Shown: piece by piece, positions 1-10,232 of the stretch
Layout of the letters: every line of letters starts with the position of its first letter
Position numbering within the stretch: the first letter of the stretch is position 1
DNA from: Zoogloeaceae bacterium
Lineage (GTDB): Bacteria > Pseudomonadota > Gammaproteobacteria > Burkholderiales > Rhodocyclaceae
Length of the DNA stretch: 64,000 nt
Direction of reading: 5' to 3'
NCBI GenBank assembly: GCA_031287525.1
Contig: JAITSU010000026.1
Coordinates: forward strand, 16,028 to 80,027
The notes under the pieces: generated by a model
Seen by the model: the letters and a program-made list of their open reading frames with translations, nothing else
What the model was told of the DNA's origin: nothing
Database searches by the model: none
Program-made: the position numbers and the translations under genes

Positions 1-2
1 TC

Positions 3-350
3 ATTCAGCCGCGCGTGGAAGAACTCTACGAACTCATCCTGGGCGAAATCAGCCGCGCCGGTTTCGAGGATGTGCTCACGCCCGGCATCGTCATCACCGG
101 CGGCGCGTCGGTGATGCCCGGCATGGTCGAACTGGGTGAAGAAATTTTCCACATGCCCGTGCGCCAGGCCGCGCCCAAATACACGGGCAGTCTGGCGGAC
201 GTGGTGTGCAATTCCCGCTTTTCCACCGCTTACGGTCTTTTGATGGTGGCGCAGGAAGAACGTCGCCGGGGACAGAAAGTGGAAGAAAAACCATTGTCGT
301 TCAAGGAACTCTGGAACAAGGCAACATCATGGCTGGAAAAGAATTTTTGA
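3..350 (+). CDS. ftsA: Cell division protein FtsA, C-terminal part (cut by window start)
   Basis: The frame is open from the first bases of the window and ends at a stop at 350, giving the last 115 residues or so. FtsA is the actin-like membrane tether that anchors FtsZ at the division site. The fragment has the late actin-fold pattern of FtsA, with 'VITGGASVMPGM' (nucleotide-site glycine motif) and 'YGLLMVA' near the end. It finishes with a lysine/tryptophan-rich tail ('WNKATSWLEKNF') that fits the family's C-terminal amphipathic membrane-targeting helix. ftsZ follows 37 bases later on the same strand, as in the usual division cluster, which supports the call. Confidence 0.93.
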   Translation: MQPRVEELYELILGEISRAGFEDVLTPGIVITGGASVMPGMVELGEEIFHMPVRQAAPKYTGSLADVVCNSRFSTAYGLLMVAQEERRRGQKVEEKPLSFKELWNKATSWLEKNF

Positions 351-387
351 TTTTCATTTTTAACTTTTTTTGAAAAACGGAGGCAAT

Positions 388-1566
388 ATGAGCAATAAGT
401 TTGAAATCATCGAGAAACAAGCGCTGGATACCATCATCAAGGTCGTCGGCGTGGGGGGCGCGGGCGGTAATGCCGTCGACCACATGATTCGGGAAAACGT
501 GCAAGGCGTGGAATTCATCGCCGCCAATACCGACGCCCAAGCCCTGAACCGCTGTCAGGCAGCCAGCAAGCTGGTGCTCGGCAAGCTGGGCGCGGGCGGC
601 AAACCGGAAGCGGGCAAGGCGGCTGCCGAAACGCATCGGGATGCCATTCGCGCCCAACTGGAAGGCGCCAACATGGTGTTCATCACCGCCGGCATGGGCG
701 GCGGCACCGGCACGGGCGCGGCGCCCGTGGCTGCCGAGGTCGCGCGTGAAATGGGCATCCTCACCGTCGGCGTGGTGTCCAAGCCCTTCACCTTTGAAGG
801 CAAAAAACGCATGAAAAACGCCGAAGACGGCATCGCCGAATTTTCGCAACATGTCGACTCGCTGATTGTCATCCTGAACGACAAATTGCAGGATGTCATG
901 GGCGAAGACGCGGGTGTGGATGAATGTTTCAAGGCCGCCGACGACGTGCTGAAAAACGCCGTCGGCGGCATTGCCGAAATCATCACCAATCACGGTCTGG
1001 TCAATGTCGACTTTGAAGACGTGCGTACCGTGATGGGCGAAACCGGCAGAGCCATGATGGGGAGCGCCACCGCCTCAGGACAAGACCGCGCCCGCGTCGC
1101 GGCGGAACAGGCGGTTGCCTCGCCGCTTCTGGAAGGCGTCAATCTCGCTGGCGCGCGCGGCGTGCTGGTCAACATCACCGCCTCACGCTCCAGTCTGAAA
1201 ATGAAAGAAGTGCGCGAAGTCATGGCCGCCGTCGAAGCCTTCACCGACGAAAACGCTCATGTCATTTTCGGCGCGGTTTACGACGAGGGCATGGGCGACA
1301 ACCTGCGCGTCACCGTGGTGGCGACCGGCTTGGGACAAGCGGCGTCTGCCAGACCAGTTCTTAGCGTCGTCGAAAACCCGCTACAGGCGCAAGGCACGGG
1401 GACTTACGGCCCTGCGAGCGGTAGCGACAGCAACAACTGGGGGGAACTGGACACGCCTGCGGTGATTCGCAGAGGCAACCGAGAGGCGGCGCAAGTGGCC
1501 GCGATGAAAAGCAAGGGCATGAGCGACTACGACATTCCCGCCTTCCTGCGGAAACAGGCGGACTAA
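388..1566 (+). CDS. ftsZ: Cell division protein FtsZ
   Basis: FtsZ is the tubulin-like GTPase that forms the cytokinetic ring. I chose the ATG at 388 because GGAGG lies five bases upstream, giving 392 aa; an upstream in-frame TTG at 370 lacks such a site. Visible features are the N-terminal nucleotide fold 'VVGVGGAGGNAV', the tubulin signature 'GGGTGTGAAP', the synergy loop 'NVDFEDVRTVM' with its acidic catalytic residues, a short variable linker, and the conserved C-terminal peptide 'YDIPAFLRKQAD' that binds FtsA and other partners. The length is normal. No lpxC follows; a convergent moeB-type gene does, so the division cluster ends here. Confidence 0.97.
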   Translation: MSNKFEIIEKQALDTIIKVVGVGGAGGNAVDHMIRENVQGVEFIAANTDAQALNRCQAASKLVLGKLGAGGKPEAGKAAAETHRDAIRAQLEGANMVFITAGMGGGTGTGAAPVAAEVAREMGILTVGVVSKPFTFEGKKRMKNAEDGIAEFSQHVDSLIVILNDKLQDVMGEDAGVDECFKAADDVLKNAVGGIAEIITNHGLVNVDFEDVRTVMGETGRAMMGSATASGQDRARVAAEQAVASPLLEGVNLAGARGVLVNITASRSSLKMKEVREVMAAVEAFTDENAHVIFGAVYDEGMGDNLRVTVVATGLGQAASARPVLSVVENPLQAQGTGTYGPASGSDSNNWGELDTPAVIRRGNREAAQVAAMKSKGMSDYDIPAFLRKQAD

Positions 1567-1593
1567 GCGGGCATTTCCCGGCGTGAGCAAAAC

Positions 1594-1628
1594 GCAGGGG
1601 CGGTTCAAGGGTTCAAGCCCGCCCCTGC
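1594..1628. terminator. Possible bidirectional terminator between convergent ftsZ and moeB
   Basis: A perfect 10-base inverted repeat (gcaggggcgg / ccgcccctgc) with a 15-base loop lies between the convergent ftsZ and moeB genes and reaches into the last moeB codons. The stem is GC-rich, but no clear run of T follows on either strand, so terminator function is inferred from position and symmetry only. Confidence 0.35.
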
Positions 1629-2392
1629 AAACCCCCCTGCAAACCCATTACCCCGCAAACTTCGCACCCCGCATCCCGTTTGAATTTCACCGCGCGTAAT
1701 TCCGCCCCCAGCGCATCCACGCGCAACAGCCGCCCCTGCAAGGGTTCACCCATTCCGACCAGCAGTTTCAAGGCTTCGCCCGCTTGCAGACTGCCGATGA
1801 CGCCGGTCAAGGGGGCGAAGATGCCGGTGAGGGCGCAGCGGGTTTCGGTCACGTCTTCGCCGTCGGGAAACAGGCAGTGATAGCAGGGGGAAGCGGGGTT
1901 TCTCAAGTCGAAGACGCTGATTTGTCCGCTGAATCCGACTGCCGCGCCGGATATCAAGGGTTTTTTGTAGCGCACACAGGCGCGGTTGATGGCGTGGCGG
2001 GTGGCGAAATTGTCGCTGCAATCAAGCACGACATCAGCCTCACGAATTTCGGCGGCGAGCGCCTCGCCTTCGAGTCGCTGACAAATGGGGATGACCTGGG
2101 TTTGCGGGTTCAAGGCGGCGAGGGTCGCCTGCGCGGAGCGGGCTTTGTTTTCGCCCAGACGGGATTCGGTGTGCAGGATTTGGCGTTGCAGGTTGCTGGC
2201 GTCTACCGTGTCGCCGTCCGCGATGACGAGGGTGCCGACACCGGCGGCGGCGAGGTAGAGGGCGGCGGGCGAACCCAGACCGCCCGCGCCGATGAGCAGC
2301 GCCCGCGCATCCAGAATGCGCGCCTGCCCGACGACGCCGAGTTCATCGAGCAGGATATGACGGCTGTAACGGAGCAATTCGCCGTCGTTCAT
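1613..2392 (-). CDS. moeB: HesA/MoeB/ThiF-type adenylyltransferase
   Basis: The 259-aa protein is an E1-like enzyme that adenylates the C-terminal glycine of a small sulfur-carrier protein (MoaD or ThiS) for molybdopterin or thiamine synthesis. It shows the nucleotide-binding loop 'IGAGGLGSP' near residue 34, the Asp/Asn-Gln region 'VDASNLQRQ', the 'DCSDNFATR' motif, and two CxxC pairs ('CYHC', 'CEVC') that hold the structural zinc of MoeB. No sulfur-carrier gene lies beside it, so MoeB and ThiF cannot be told apart. It is the last gene of a minus-strand run after ctpA, with a 4-base gap. The C-terminal 'GLQGGLQGRA' reflects a short DNA repeat near the stop. Confidence 0.88.
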   Translation of the reverse strand: MNDGELLRYSRHILLDELGVVGQARILDARALLIGAGGLGSPAALYLAAAGVGTLVIADGDTVDASNLQRQILHTESRLGENKARSAQATLAALNPQTQVIPICQRLEGEALAAEIREADVVLDCSDNFATRHAINRACVRYKKPLISGAAVGFSGQISVFDLRNPASPCYHCLFPDGEDVTETRCALTGIFAPLTGVIGSLQAGEALKLLVGMGEPLQGRLLRVDALGAELRAVKFKRDAGCEVCGVMGLQGGLQGRA

Positions 2393-2396
2393 GGAT

Positions 2397-3788
2397 TCAC
2401 TTCTTGATGATGTAATAACCTTTGAGCAGCTTCAACGCTTGCTGGAATTGGTAGTCGGATGCCGAGGCGTATTCCAGACGGGCGGGGAACGCCTGTTCTT
2501 CCGCTTCTTTGGCTTTGTCGTCCTTGCCTGCGTCAGCCTTGGCTTTTGCGGCTTCGGCGGCCTTGCCCGCAGCGGCGTCGCGGTCGTTTTCCAGATGTCC
2601 TGCCAAATCGGCTTCGCGCAGACGCAGCGCCTTGACGCCGCCGCCAGCGATTTCTTCTTCTTCGATGTCCGGTTCAATGCCTTTGGCTTGAATGGAACGA
2701 CCACTGGGCGTGTAGTAGCGGGCGGTGGTGAGTTTGATGGCGGCATTGCCGGGCAGGGGCAGGATGGTTTGCACCGAGCCTTTGCCGAAGGTTTGTGTAC
2801 CCATGATGACGGCGCGTTTGTGGTCTTGCAACGCGCCCGCGACGATTTCCGACGCCGACGCCGAACCGCTGTTCACCAGCACGACCATGGGCACGGATTT
2901 GATGCCTTCCGGCAATGCCTGCAAGGGGTCGACGCGCGTGCCGCGCAGATAGTCTTCGGGCAGCGCCTTGTATTCCTGCTTGGCGTCGGGGGTGCGTCCG
3001 TCGGTGGAGACCACGAGCGTGCCTGCGGGCAGGAAGGCGCTGGTGACGCCGACCGCGCCGTTCAGCAGCCCGCCAGGGTCATTTCGCAGGTCGAGCACCA
3101 AGCCTTTCAATTCGCCATTTTTATACAGGTCGCCAATTTGCTTGGCGAGGGAAGAAATGGTGTTTTCCTGAAATTGCGTGATGCGTACCCAGGCGTAGCC
3201 GGGTTCGACCTGTTTGGATTTGACGGATTGCACCTTGATGACTTCGCGCGTCAGGGTGAGTTCCAGCGGCTTGTTTTCGCCTTTTCTGAGAATCGAGAGG
3301 CGAATTTTGGTCAGCGGCTTGCCGCGCATTTTCTTGACGGCATCATTCAAACTCAGCCCTTTGACCGGCGTATCGTCGAGTTTGAAAATCAGGTCGCCCG
3401 CCTTGATGCCAGCGCGATAGGCGGGGGTGTCTTCAATGGGGGAAACGACTTGCACCAGACCGTCTTCCATACCCACTTCGATGCCGAGTCCGCCGAATTC
3501 GCCCTGTGTGCCGACTTGCAAATCCTTGAAGGAATCCGCGTCGAGATAGGAGGAGTGAGGGTCAAGATTGGACAACATGCCGGAGATGGCGTTGGCAATC
3601 ATTTTCTTGTCTTCAATCGGTTCGACATAGCCCTGCTTGATGGCGTTGAAGACTTCCGCGAAGGTTCGCAGTTCTTCAATCGGCAGACCGGCATCATTCC
3701 TGTCGGCAAAGGCGGGGATTTGAAAACTGATGAGAATGCCGGCGACAAAGCTGACAATGACTAAACTAAGGGTTTTTTTCGTGCTCAT
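2397..3788 (-). CDS. ctpA: S41 family C-terminal processing peptidase (CtpA/Prc-like)
   Basis: This 463-aa periplasmic serine protease trims the C-termini of envelope proteins. Residues 7-27 form an N-terminal signal or anchor segment. A PDZ domain follows at about 95-170, then the S41 catalytic fold with 'GSASASEIVAGAL' (Ser311 by family alignment) and 'GTQTFGKGSV' (Lys336), the Ser/Lys dyad. The C-terminal 80 residues are Ala/Lys/Asp-rich and end in a basic tail. envC lies immediately upstream (7-base gap). CtpA and EnvC-like proteins are often linked, which suggests a role in controlling peptidoglycan hydrolases during division. Confidence 0.93.
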   Translation of the reverse strand: MSTKKTLSLVIVSFVAGILISFQIPAFADRNDAGLPIEELRTFAEVFNAIKQGYVEPIEDKKMIANAISGMLSNLDPHSSYLDADSFKDLQVGTQGEFGGLGIEVGMEDGLVQVVSPIEDTPAYRAGIKAGDLIFKLDDTPVKGLSLNDAVKKMRGKPLTKIRLSILRKGENKPLELTLTREVIKVQSVKSKQVEPGYAWVRITQFQENTISSLAKQIGDLYKNGELKGLVLDLRNDPGGLLNGAVGVTSAFLPAGTLVVSTDGRTPDAKQEYKALPEDYLRGTRVDPLQALPEGIKSVPMVVLVNSGSASASEIVAGALQDHKRAVIMGTQTFGKGSVQTILPLPGNAAIKLTTARYYTPSGRSIQAKGIEPDIEEEEIAGGGVKALRLREADLAGHLENDRDAAAGKAAEAAKAKADAGKDDKAKEAEEQAFPARLEYASASDYQFQQALKLLKGYYIIKK

Positions 3789-3795
3789 GTTTCTC

Positions 3796-5064
3796 TCATT
3801 TAAGGGATACCCATTTCATGGGGTCAAGCGCCTGTCCTTGATGGCGAAGCTCAAAGTATAAACCGGAATCCGCGTTGCCACCGCTGTTCCCTGCGATGCT
3901 GACGGTTTCGCCGCCTTCCACGCTGTCGCCCACCTGTTTGTAGAGCGCGTCGCTGTTGCCATACACCGTCAGATAGCCCGCGCCGTGGTCGATAATCAGC
4001 AGATTGCCGAAGCCGCGCATCCACTCTGCATAGACGACCTGCCCTTTGGCGATGGCTTTGACTTCGCTGCCCTGCGGCGCGCGAATGAATAAACCTTTCC
4101 ATGCGCCGCCGCCTTCGCGCGCCGCGCCGAATCGCCCTGTAACCTGTCCGCGCACGGGCAGGCGCAGGCGACCTTTCAGCCTGGCGAAATTGCCGGAAGT
4201 GGCATTGGGTACGGCGCGGTTTTCTATCGTGCCGGTTGCGGTGGGTTTGCTGGCGTTCTTTTGGGCGTTCTTTTTCGCCTCTGCTTCCGCCTTTTTGCGC
4301 GCTTCTTCCGCCTTGCGCGCCTGTTCAGCGCGACGGCGTTCCTGTTCCGCCAGCACGCGGGTCAGGCGGTCGATGAGTTTGGAAAGATTTTTTTCATTCT
4401 TTTGCAGGTTGCCGATTTCCTGCTTCTGCGTTTTTATTTTGCCCGCAATCTGGTTCACGATTTTTTGCCGCTCGCGCTTTTGCTCCAGCAGCTTGTCATG
4501 TTCGGCTTCCTGTTGCGCGCGGACTTCGGCGAGTTCGGCTTCTTTCACCTTGGCGTCGGCCGTCAGTTTTTTCTGCCGGACGAGCGTCGTTCGCATATCC
4601 GCCAGCAGTTCGGCGCGGGCGCGGGCGATGGTGAGCAGATAGTAGAGGTCGCGGGCAAGCTGGTTGGGGTCGCTGCCGCTCAACGCCAGTTGCAGGGCGT
4701 CCGGCGAGGCTTGCAGGTATTGGCGATAGAGCAGTTTTTCCAGTTGTTTTTGCTGCTGGCTCTGGGTGACTTCCAGTTCCTGCGAAGCGCGCGCGAGATT
4801 TTGCAGGGTGTCTTGCAGACGGCTGTGTTCCTGTTGCAACGCGCGAAGCTGGCGCTCGCCTTCGGAAATCTGCTCCTCGACCTGCTTCAACTGGTCGGCG
4901 GCGTCAACGCGGGATTCTTCGCTGGCGGAAAGTTCTTTTTTCAGCGCCTCGATGCGTCCACGCAATTCCTTCAGGTCTTCCTTGCGGGAAGCAATTTCGC
5001 CCGTACTCTGCGACAGCGCGCAGGCAGACCAGAGCAAGAGCAAAAGGAAGGCGAAGAGGCGCAT
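3796..5064 (-). CDS. envC: EnvC-like murein hydrolase activator (coiled coil plus degenerate LytM domain)
   Basis: The 422-aa secreted protein has an N-terminal signal peptide (about residues 1-18), a long coiled coil rich in Glu/Gln/Lys/Arg (about 20-260), and a C-terminal M23/LytM domain (about 305-420). The LytM domain keeps the fold ('GQVTGRFGA', 'LLIIDHGAGYLTVYGN') but has lost metal ligands. The usual HxxxD region reads 'WKGLFIRAP', and the HxH region reads 'LYFELRH'. In EnvC/NlpD proteins such loss marks an activator of amidases (AmiA/B/C) rather than an endopeptidase. The gene heads the envC-ctpA-moeB run. A REP-like palindrome lies upstream of its start. Confidence 0.92.
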   Translation of the reverse strand: MRLFAFLLLLLWSACALSQSTGEIASRKEDLKELRGRIEALKKELSASEESRVDAADQLKQVEEQISEGERQLRALQQEHSRLQDTLQNLARASQELEVTQSQQQKQLEKLLYRQYLQASPDALQLALSGSDPNQLARDLYYLLTIARARAELLADMRTTLVRQKKLTADAKVKEAELAEVRAQQEAEHDKLLEQKRERQKIVNQIAGKIKTQKQEIGNLQKNEKNLSKLIDRLTRVLAEQERRRAEQARKAEEARKKAEAEAKKNAQKNASKPTATGTIENRAVPNATSGNFARLKGRLRLPVRGQVTGRFGAAREGGGAWKGLFIRAPQGSEVKAIAKGQVVYAEWMRGFGNLLIIDHGAGYLTVYGNSDALYKQVGDSVEGGETVSIAGNSGGNADSGLYFELRHQGQALDPMKWVSLK

Positions 5065-5095
5065 TTTTCAGGAATCAGAGGTCAGGTGGCAGGGA

Positions 5096-5116
5096 GGGGC
5101 GAACCGCGTTCGCCCG
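5096..5116. repeat. REP-like palindrome (GGGGCGAAC..GTTCGCCC family)
   Basis: The palindrome ggggcgaaccgcgttcgcccg lies in the 104-base gap between the ferredoxin and envC genes. The same core (GGGCGAAC n GTTCGCCC) occurs three times around 63.4-63.9 kb inside the RAYT transposase gene, so this is a dispersed repeat of the genome. It is preceded by 'gtcaggtggcagg', which recurs inverted at 57210-57222. Confidence 0.7.
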
Positions 5117-5168
5117 TCATGGATGCGGGCGACCGCAGGTCTCCTCTACATCGGTCACCCGATGCCGG

Positions 5169-6547
<1,379 letters not shown>

Positions 6548-6551
<4 letters not shown>

Positions 6552-6943
6552 GCGGTGACGGGGGATTGCAATCTTGGTGGCTGAATCAGACTTTCCGCCG
6601 AAATGCCGAATTGCTTGTGCAATTTCCAGATCATGTTCAGGGTCAGCGGGCGTTTGCGGTTCAATACTTCATACACCCGATTCAAGCGACCAATGGCGGG
6701 AACGAGGTCTTTGGGCGTCAGGTTTTCCTGTTCCATGCGGAATTTGATGGCTTCAATCGGGTCGGGCGCGGCAATCGGATAATGTTGTCGCTCGTAGGCT
6801 TCAATCAAGGTCGCCAGCACCTCGAAACGATCCCCTTCCGACGTGCCCGGCAGCGGTTCCGGTTCCTGGTCGAAATAAGGCTCAATCTCCCGCAGCGCCG
6901 CTTCATAATCGGCTTCTGTTCGTATCGGTTTGATGGTTTTCAT
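6548..6943 (-). CDS. higA: HigA-type antitoxin with HTH domain
   Basis: This 131-aa protein follows a HigB toxin gene 14 bases away on the same strand. The N-terminal half is acidic ('YFDQEPEPLPGTSEGDRFE') and suits toxin binding. The C-terminal half carries a Cro/C1-type helix-turn-helix ('LTPKDLVPAIGRLNRVYEVLNRKRPLT'-like region, about residues 75-105). A good ribosome site (AGGAG, nine bases) precedes the ATG. The usual role is to neutralise the mRNA-cleaving toxin and repress the module's promoter. The stop overlaps the rsmD start (ATGA), so this accessory gene is spliced tightly into a housekeeping operon. Confidence 0.87.
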
Positions 6944-6957
6944 TGCTGTCGCTCCTG

Positions 6958-7251
6958 TTACACGCTCTGCGCGTCGATGCGGTCGTATTCCTCGTGCGTG
7001 CCGACAAACTTGACATAGAGGATGCCCGCGACGAACGCGACGGCAACGACCAGTCGATAGTCGTTGCCCTTGATGTTGAATACGACGCGCCGCCCTTTGA
7101 GAATACTGGCGTTACGGTACTGCGCCTTGATTTCCGAAGGCTGCCGCCATTGCGCCTTACGAACTTCGTCCAGCCACATTTTGAGCGGCAATTCGGCGTC
7201 TGGATGCGACATCCAGAAGGCTCGCAGCGTTTTGACCGCAATCACCCTCAT
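6958..7251 (-). CDS. higB: HigB-type mRNA interferase toxin
   Basis: The 97-aa protein belongs to the HigB branch of the RelE fold: small, basic, with 'RRVVFNIKGNDYRLVVAV' and the C-terminal 'YVKFVGTHEEYDRIDAQ' signature of this family. Such toxins cut mRNA at the ribosome when freed from HigA. The order toxin first, antitoxin second is the HigBA rule. The ATG at 7251 overlaps the stop of the upstream M16 gene (ATGA). A perfect TATAAT seven bases upstream suggests it may also be made from its own short-leader or leaderless transcript. Confidence 0.88.
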   Translation of the reverse strand: MRVIAVKTLRAFWMSHPDAELPLKMWLDEVRKAQWRQPSEIKAQYRNASILKGRRVVFNIKGNDYRLVVAVAFVAGILYVKFVGTHEEYDRIDAQSV

Positions 7252-8621
7252 GGAGAAATTATAGTCCCGTTTTGGGATGTAGACCTGTGTTTGGCGTGTT
7301 CCTCACCGGGCGCTTTTTCTTCTGCCCCCACCGTCACTTCCGTGAGCTTGTCCATCCGCACATGCCGGTTGAAGGCGGCGCGGATGTCGGCGAGGGTGAC
7401 GGACTGGACACGTTCCTGATACCGCGTGAGGTAATCGAGCGGCAGGCCGTAAAAGCCGATATTGGCGATTTGCCCGAGAATTTTTCCGTTGCTGTCCAGA
7501 TTCAGGGGGAAGCTGCCCATCAGGTAGGCTTTGGCGGCGGTGAGTTCATCCGGGGTCGGGCCTTCTTTCAGGAAATCGGCAAGGACTTTTTTCGCCAGCG
7601 CGGTCGCTTCGTCGGCTTGTTCCTTTCTGGTTTGCAAGCCGATGGTGAAGGGTCCGTTTTGTTTCATGGGCGAAAAACCGCTGTACACGCTGTATGCGTA
7701 GCCGCGTTTTTCGCGGATTTCATTCATCAGGCGGGAAACGAAACCACCGCCACCCAAAGTGTAATTGCCCACCAGCAGGGGGAAGAAATCCGGGTCGCCA
7801 CGAGCGATGGCGGGCAAGCCCAGATAGATATGCGCCTGACTCGCCGGATGCGGCACACGCGCGACTTTGCCCGCGCCCGCTCCGGGCGCTGCCGGTAGCG
7901 TGGGCAAGGCGTCTCCTGCGGGCAGGGCGGCGGCGAGGCGTTCCGCCAAGGCTCTGGCGGCGTCCGCTTCCAGATCGCCAACGATGCTGATGACGGCATT
8001 GGCGGCGGTGTAATGCGCGCGCCAGAATTGCCGGGCATCCTCAACCGTCAAGGCGGCGAGAGATTCCGGCGTGGTCACAACGCCATAGGGATGGTCAGGG
8101 TAAAGCGCAGACCAGAAGGCGCGACTGGCGAGGGTGTCAGGGCGGGTGAGTGCATCCTTCAAACCGGCGATGCTGCGCGCCTGTTCGCGGGCGAACACGT
8201 CGGCGGCGAAATGCGGCTGATGCAGGATTTTTACGAAAACATCCAACGCCGCCGCCTGTTTTTCCGGCGTGGTGAGGGTACGCAGGCTGAGGCTGGCGCG
8301 GTCTGAATCCGCGCCGCCACCCAGCGCCGCGCCGACATCGGCGAGGCGGTTGCTGATGTCGACTTCACTCAAATCGCCCGCGCCCAGGTCAAGGAGTTTG
8401 TGCGTAAAAGACGCGAGTCCGGCTTTGTTCGCAGGGTCGAACATGTCGCCAGCGGCGAAACCCAGATGCACATCCAGAATGGGCAAGGCGCGTACCGGCA
8501 CGAAATACACCCGCGCGCCGGTTTGGGTTTGCCAATGTTGAATGGTGATTTCGGCATGAACGAGGGGCGTGAGAATGAGGAAGGTCGCGGCGACCAATCC
8601 CGAAAAAAGTTTTTTCAACAT
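7248..8621 (-). CDS. M16 family peptidase-like protein, non-catalytic partner
   Basis: The 457-aa exported protein has a signal peptide ('MLKKLFSGLVAATFLILTP', cut near residue 23). I chose the ATG at 8621 because the signal peptide begins there. The M16 fold is clear, but the zinc motif HxxEH is absent: the position reads 'FTHKLLDLGAG'. The substrate-binding region is kept ('REKRGYAYSVYSGFSP', the R/Y pair of M16B). Bacterial M16B proteases often work as a heterodimer of a catalytic and a non-catalytic subunit, and the next gene upstream encodes the catalytic type. The pair is probably periplasmic. Confidence 0.88.
   Translation of the reverse strand: MLKKLFSGLVAATFLILTPLVHAEITIQHWQTQTGARVYFVPVRALPILDVHLGFAAGDMFDPANKAGLASFTHKLLDLGAGDLSEVDISNRLADVGAALGGGADSDRASLSLRTLTTPEKQAAALDVFVKILHQPHFAADVFAREQARSIAGLKDALTRPDTLASRAFWSALYPDHPYGVVTTPESLAALTVEDARQFWRAHYTAANAVISIVGDLEADAARALAERLAAALPAGDALPTLPAAPGAGAGKVARVPHPASQAHIYLGLPAIARGDPDFFPLLVGNYTLGGGGFVSRLMNEIREKRGYAYSVYSGFSPMKQNGPFTIGLQTRKEQADEATALAKKVLADFLKEGPTPDELTAAKAYLMGSFPLNLDSNGKILGQIANIGFYGLPLDYLTRYQERVQSVTLADIRAAFNRHVRMDKLTEVTVGAEEKAPGEEHAKHRSTSQNGTIISP
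7258..7277 (-). promoter_or_regulatory. Candidate higBA promoter and operator
   Basis: Just upstream of higB, inside the last codons of the M16 gene, the minus strand carries TATAAT (7258-7263). An inverted repeat TCCC-gtttt-GGGA (7265-7277) lies next to it. A symmetric element abutting the -10 box would suit autorepression by HigA. No good -35 box is visible, so this is a proposal. Confidence 0.35.
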
Positions 8622-8662
8622 GGTGGGGTACTCTCGAATGGGTGAATGGTTGTGTTGTCCGG

Positions 8663-10015
8663 TCAATTTTTTTTCAGCGGCGTCGGCTGCAACACGCCCA
8701 CGGTCAGGTGGTCGTCGTTGAACCAGGCTTGCGCCGCTGCCTGGACTTCCGCTGCGGTCACGGCGTCGAGACGGGCGTTCAGGGTGGCGACATCCTTGTA
8801 GGTGAAGCCCATAATTTCCAGCGCGCCGATTTCCATCGCCTGCCCGAACACGGAATCCAGTTTGTAGGTTTCCGATGCCAGCAGTTGCGCCTTGGCGCGC
8901 GCCAGTTCCGCGGCTTCCACGCCATTTTGGGCGATGTCGGCGATTTCGGCTTTGAGCGCGGCTTCCAGCGTTTCCGGCGTTTGTCCGGCGGTGGGCGTGC
9001 CATAGAGATAAAACAACGCCGGGCCGCGATTCAGGGCGTCGTAGGACGCGCCGACGCTGATCGCCAGTTGCTTTTCCCGCACCAGTCGGCGGGGCAGACG
9101 CGCGCCTTCGTGACCATCGAGCACGGCGGCGAGCATGTCGAGCGCGAAGGGTTCGGGCGCGCCGTCAATTTTCGTGATGCCGGGCGCTTTCCATGCCATC
9201 AGCAAATAGGGCAATTCCGCCGGTCCCTTCACCGTCAGGCGGCGCAGCCCCTTTTGTTCCGGCTCCAGCTGCGGTTTTCTGGAGGGCAGCTTTTGCGGTT
9301 TCAGCGCGCCGTAATAGCGCTCCGCCAGTTTGAACACCCGGTCATGCTCCACATCGCCCGCCACCACGAGGGTGGCGTTGTTGGGCGCGTACCAGACCTG
9401 ATACCACGCCTTGGCGTCGGCGGCGGTCATGTTTTCCAGATCGTTCATCCAGCCAATCACGGGGCGGCGGTAGGGGTGTGCCTGAAACGCGACGGCGTGC
9501 GCCTGCTCGAACAGCAGCGAATGCGGATTATCGTCGGTACGCATCCGGCGTTCTTCCATCACCACTTTCATTTCCTGCGCGAATTCCTGTGCGTCGACCG
9601 TCAGATGCCGCATCCGGTCGGCTTCCAGCGCCATCATGTCGGGCAGTTTTTCCTTCGGAATCTGCTGGTAATAGGCGGTGTAATCGCTGCTGGTAAAAGC
9701 GTTGTCGCGCCCGCCGGAAGCGGCAACCCGCTTGCTGAACTCGCCCGCGCCAACCTTGGGTGTGCCCTTGAACATCATGTGTTCGAGCATGTGCGCCACG
9801 CCGGAAGCGCCATCGACTTCATCCATGCTGCCGACGCGATACCAGACCATCTGCACCGCAACCGGCGCGCGATGGTCTTCCTTAACCACGACGCGCAGCC
9901 CGTTTTTGAGGGTGGTTTCATAGATATTGTCAGAGGGCGCGGCATGAGCGCAGAGGGCGGCAAAGAGCAGCAGGGCGGTGAAAAAACGAAGTGTTTTATT
10001 GAGGGGGATCGTCAT
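8663..10015 (-). CDS. M16 family zinc metallopeptidase, catalytic subunit
   Basis: The 450-aa exported protease (signal peptide 'MTIPLNKTLRFFTALLLFAA') has the inverted zinc motif 'HMLEH' near residue 70 and a downstream glutamate in 'ALEADRM', as in insulinase/processing-peptidase enzymes. The ATG at 10015 is preferred over an upstream TTG at 10042 because it opens the signal peptide. It sits 41 bases upstream of the non-catalytic M16 gene and is probably co-transcribed with it. The pair is a known neighbour of ftsY in betaproteobacteria; here a glycan operon separates them. Confidence 0.92.
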   Translation of the reverse strand: MTIPLNKTLRFFTALLLFAALCAHAAPSDNIYETTLKNGLRVVVKEDHRAPVAVQMVWYRVGSMDEVDGASGVAHMLEHMMFKGTPKVGAGEFSKRVAASGGRDNAFTSSDYTAYYQQIPKEKLPDMMALEADRMRHLTVDAQEFAQEMKVVMEERRMRTDDNPHSLLFEQAHAVAFQAHPYRRPVIGWMNDLENMTAADAKAWYQVWYAPNNATLVVAGDVEHDRVFKLAERYYGALKPQKLPSRKPQLEPEQKGLRRLTVKGPAELPYLLMAWKAPGITKIDGAPEPFALDMLAAVLDGHEGARLPRRLVREKQLAISVGASYDALNRGPALFYLYGTPTAGQTPETLEAALKAEIADIAQNGVEAAELARAKAQLLASETYKLDSVFGQAMEIGALEIMGFTYKDVATLNARLDAVTAAEVQAAAQAWFNDDHLTVGVLQPTPLKKN

Positions 10016-10232
10016 GGTGTTGTACTTTCTTGAAATGAACAAGGATGCTGTTTTTTTGAAAGGTTGTTATTTTAACCACAACTGAAGGGAATGGAAGACA
10101 GGGCAAACATGAGTTTGTCGAGACCAAAAATATTAAAGAGGGGGAATGAATGTCATATATGGTTTGTGTGGCATGAAATTTGTGAGCCTGACCTGCCAAA
10201 CCACTTCGTGCTCAACATTCATGTTGGACACA

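Noticed and set aside
2391..3764. Long open frame on the plus strand opposite ctpA
   Set aside because: GC-rich third positions open antisense frames. The translation is Phe/Gly/Val-rich with no family motif, and the minus-strand protease is complete. The same holds for long antisense frames at 8642-10033, 33162-34694, 38652-40118 and 42334-44127.
3796..5064. Active M23 endopeptidase
   Set aside because: The metal ligands HxxxD and HxH are missing, so an EnvC-like activator is the better call.
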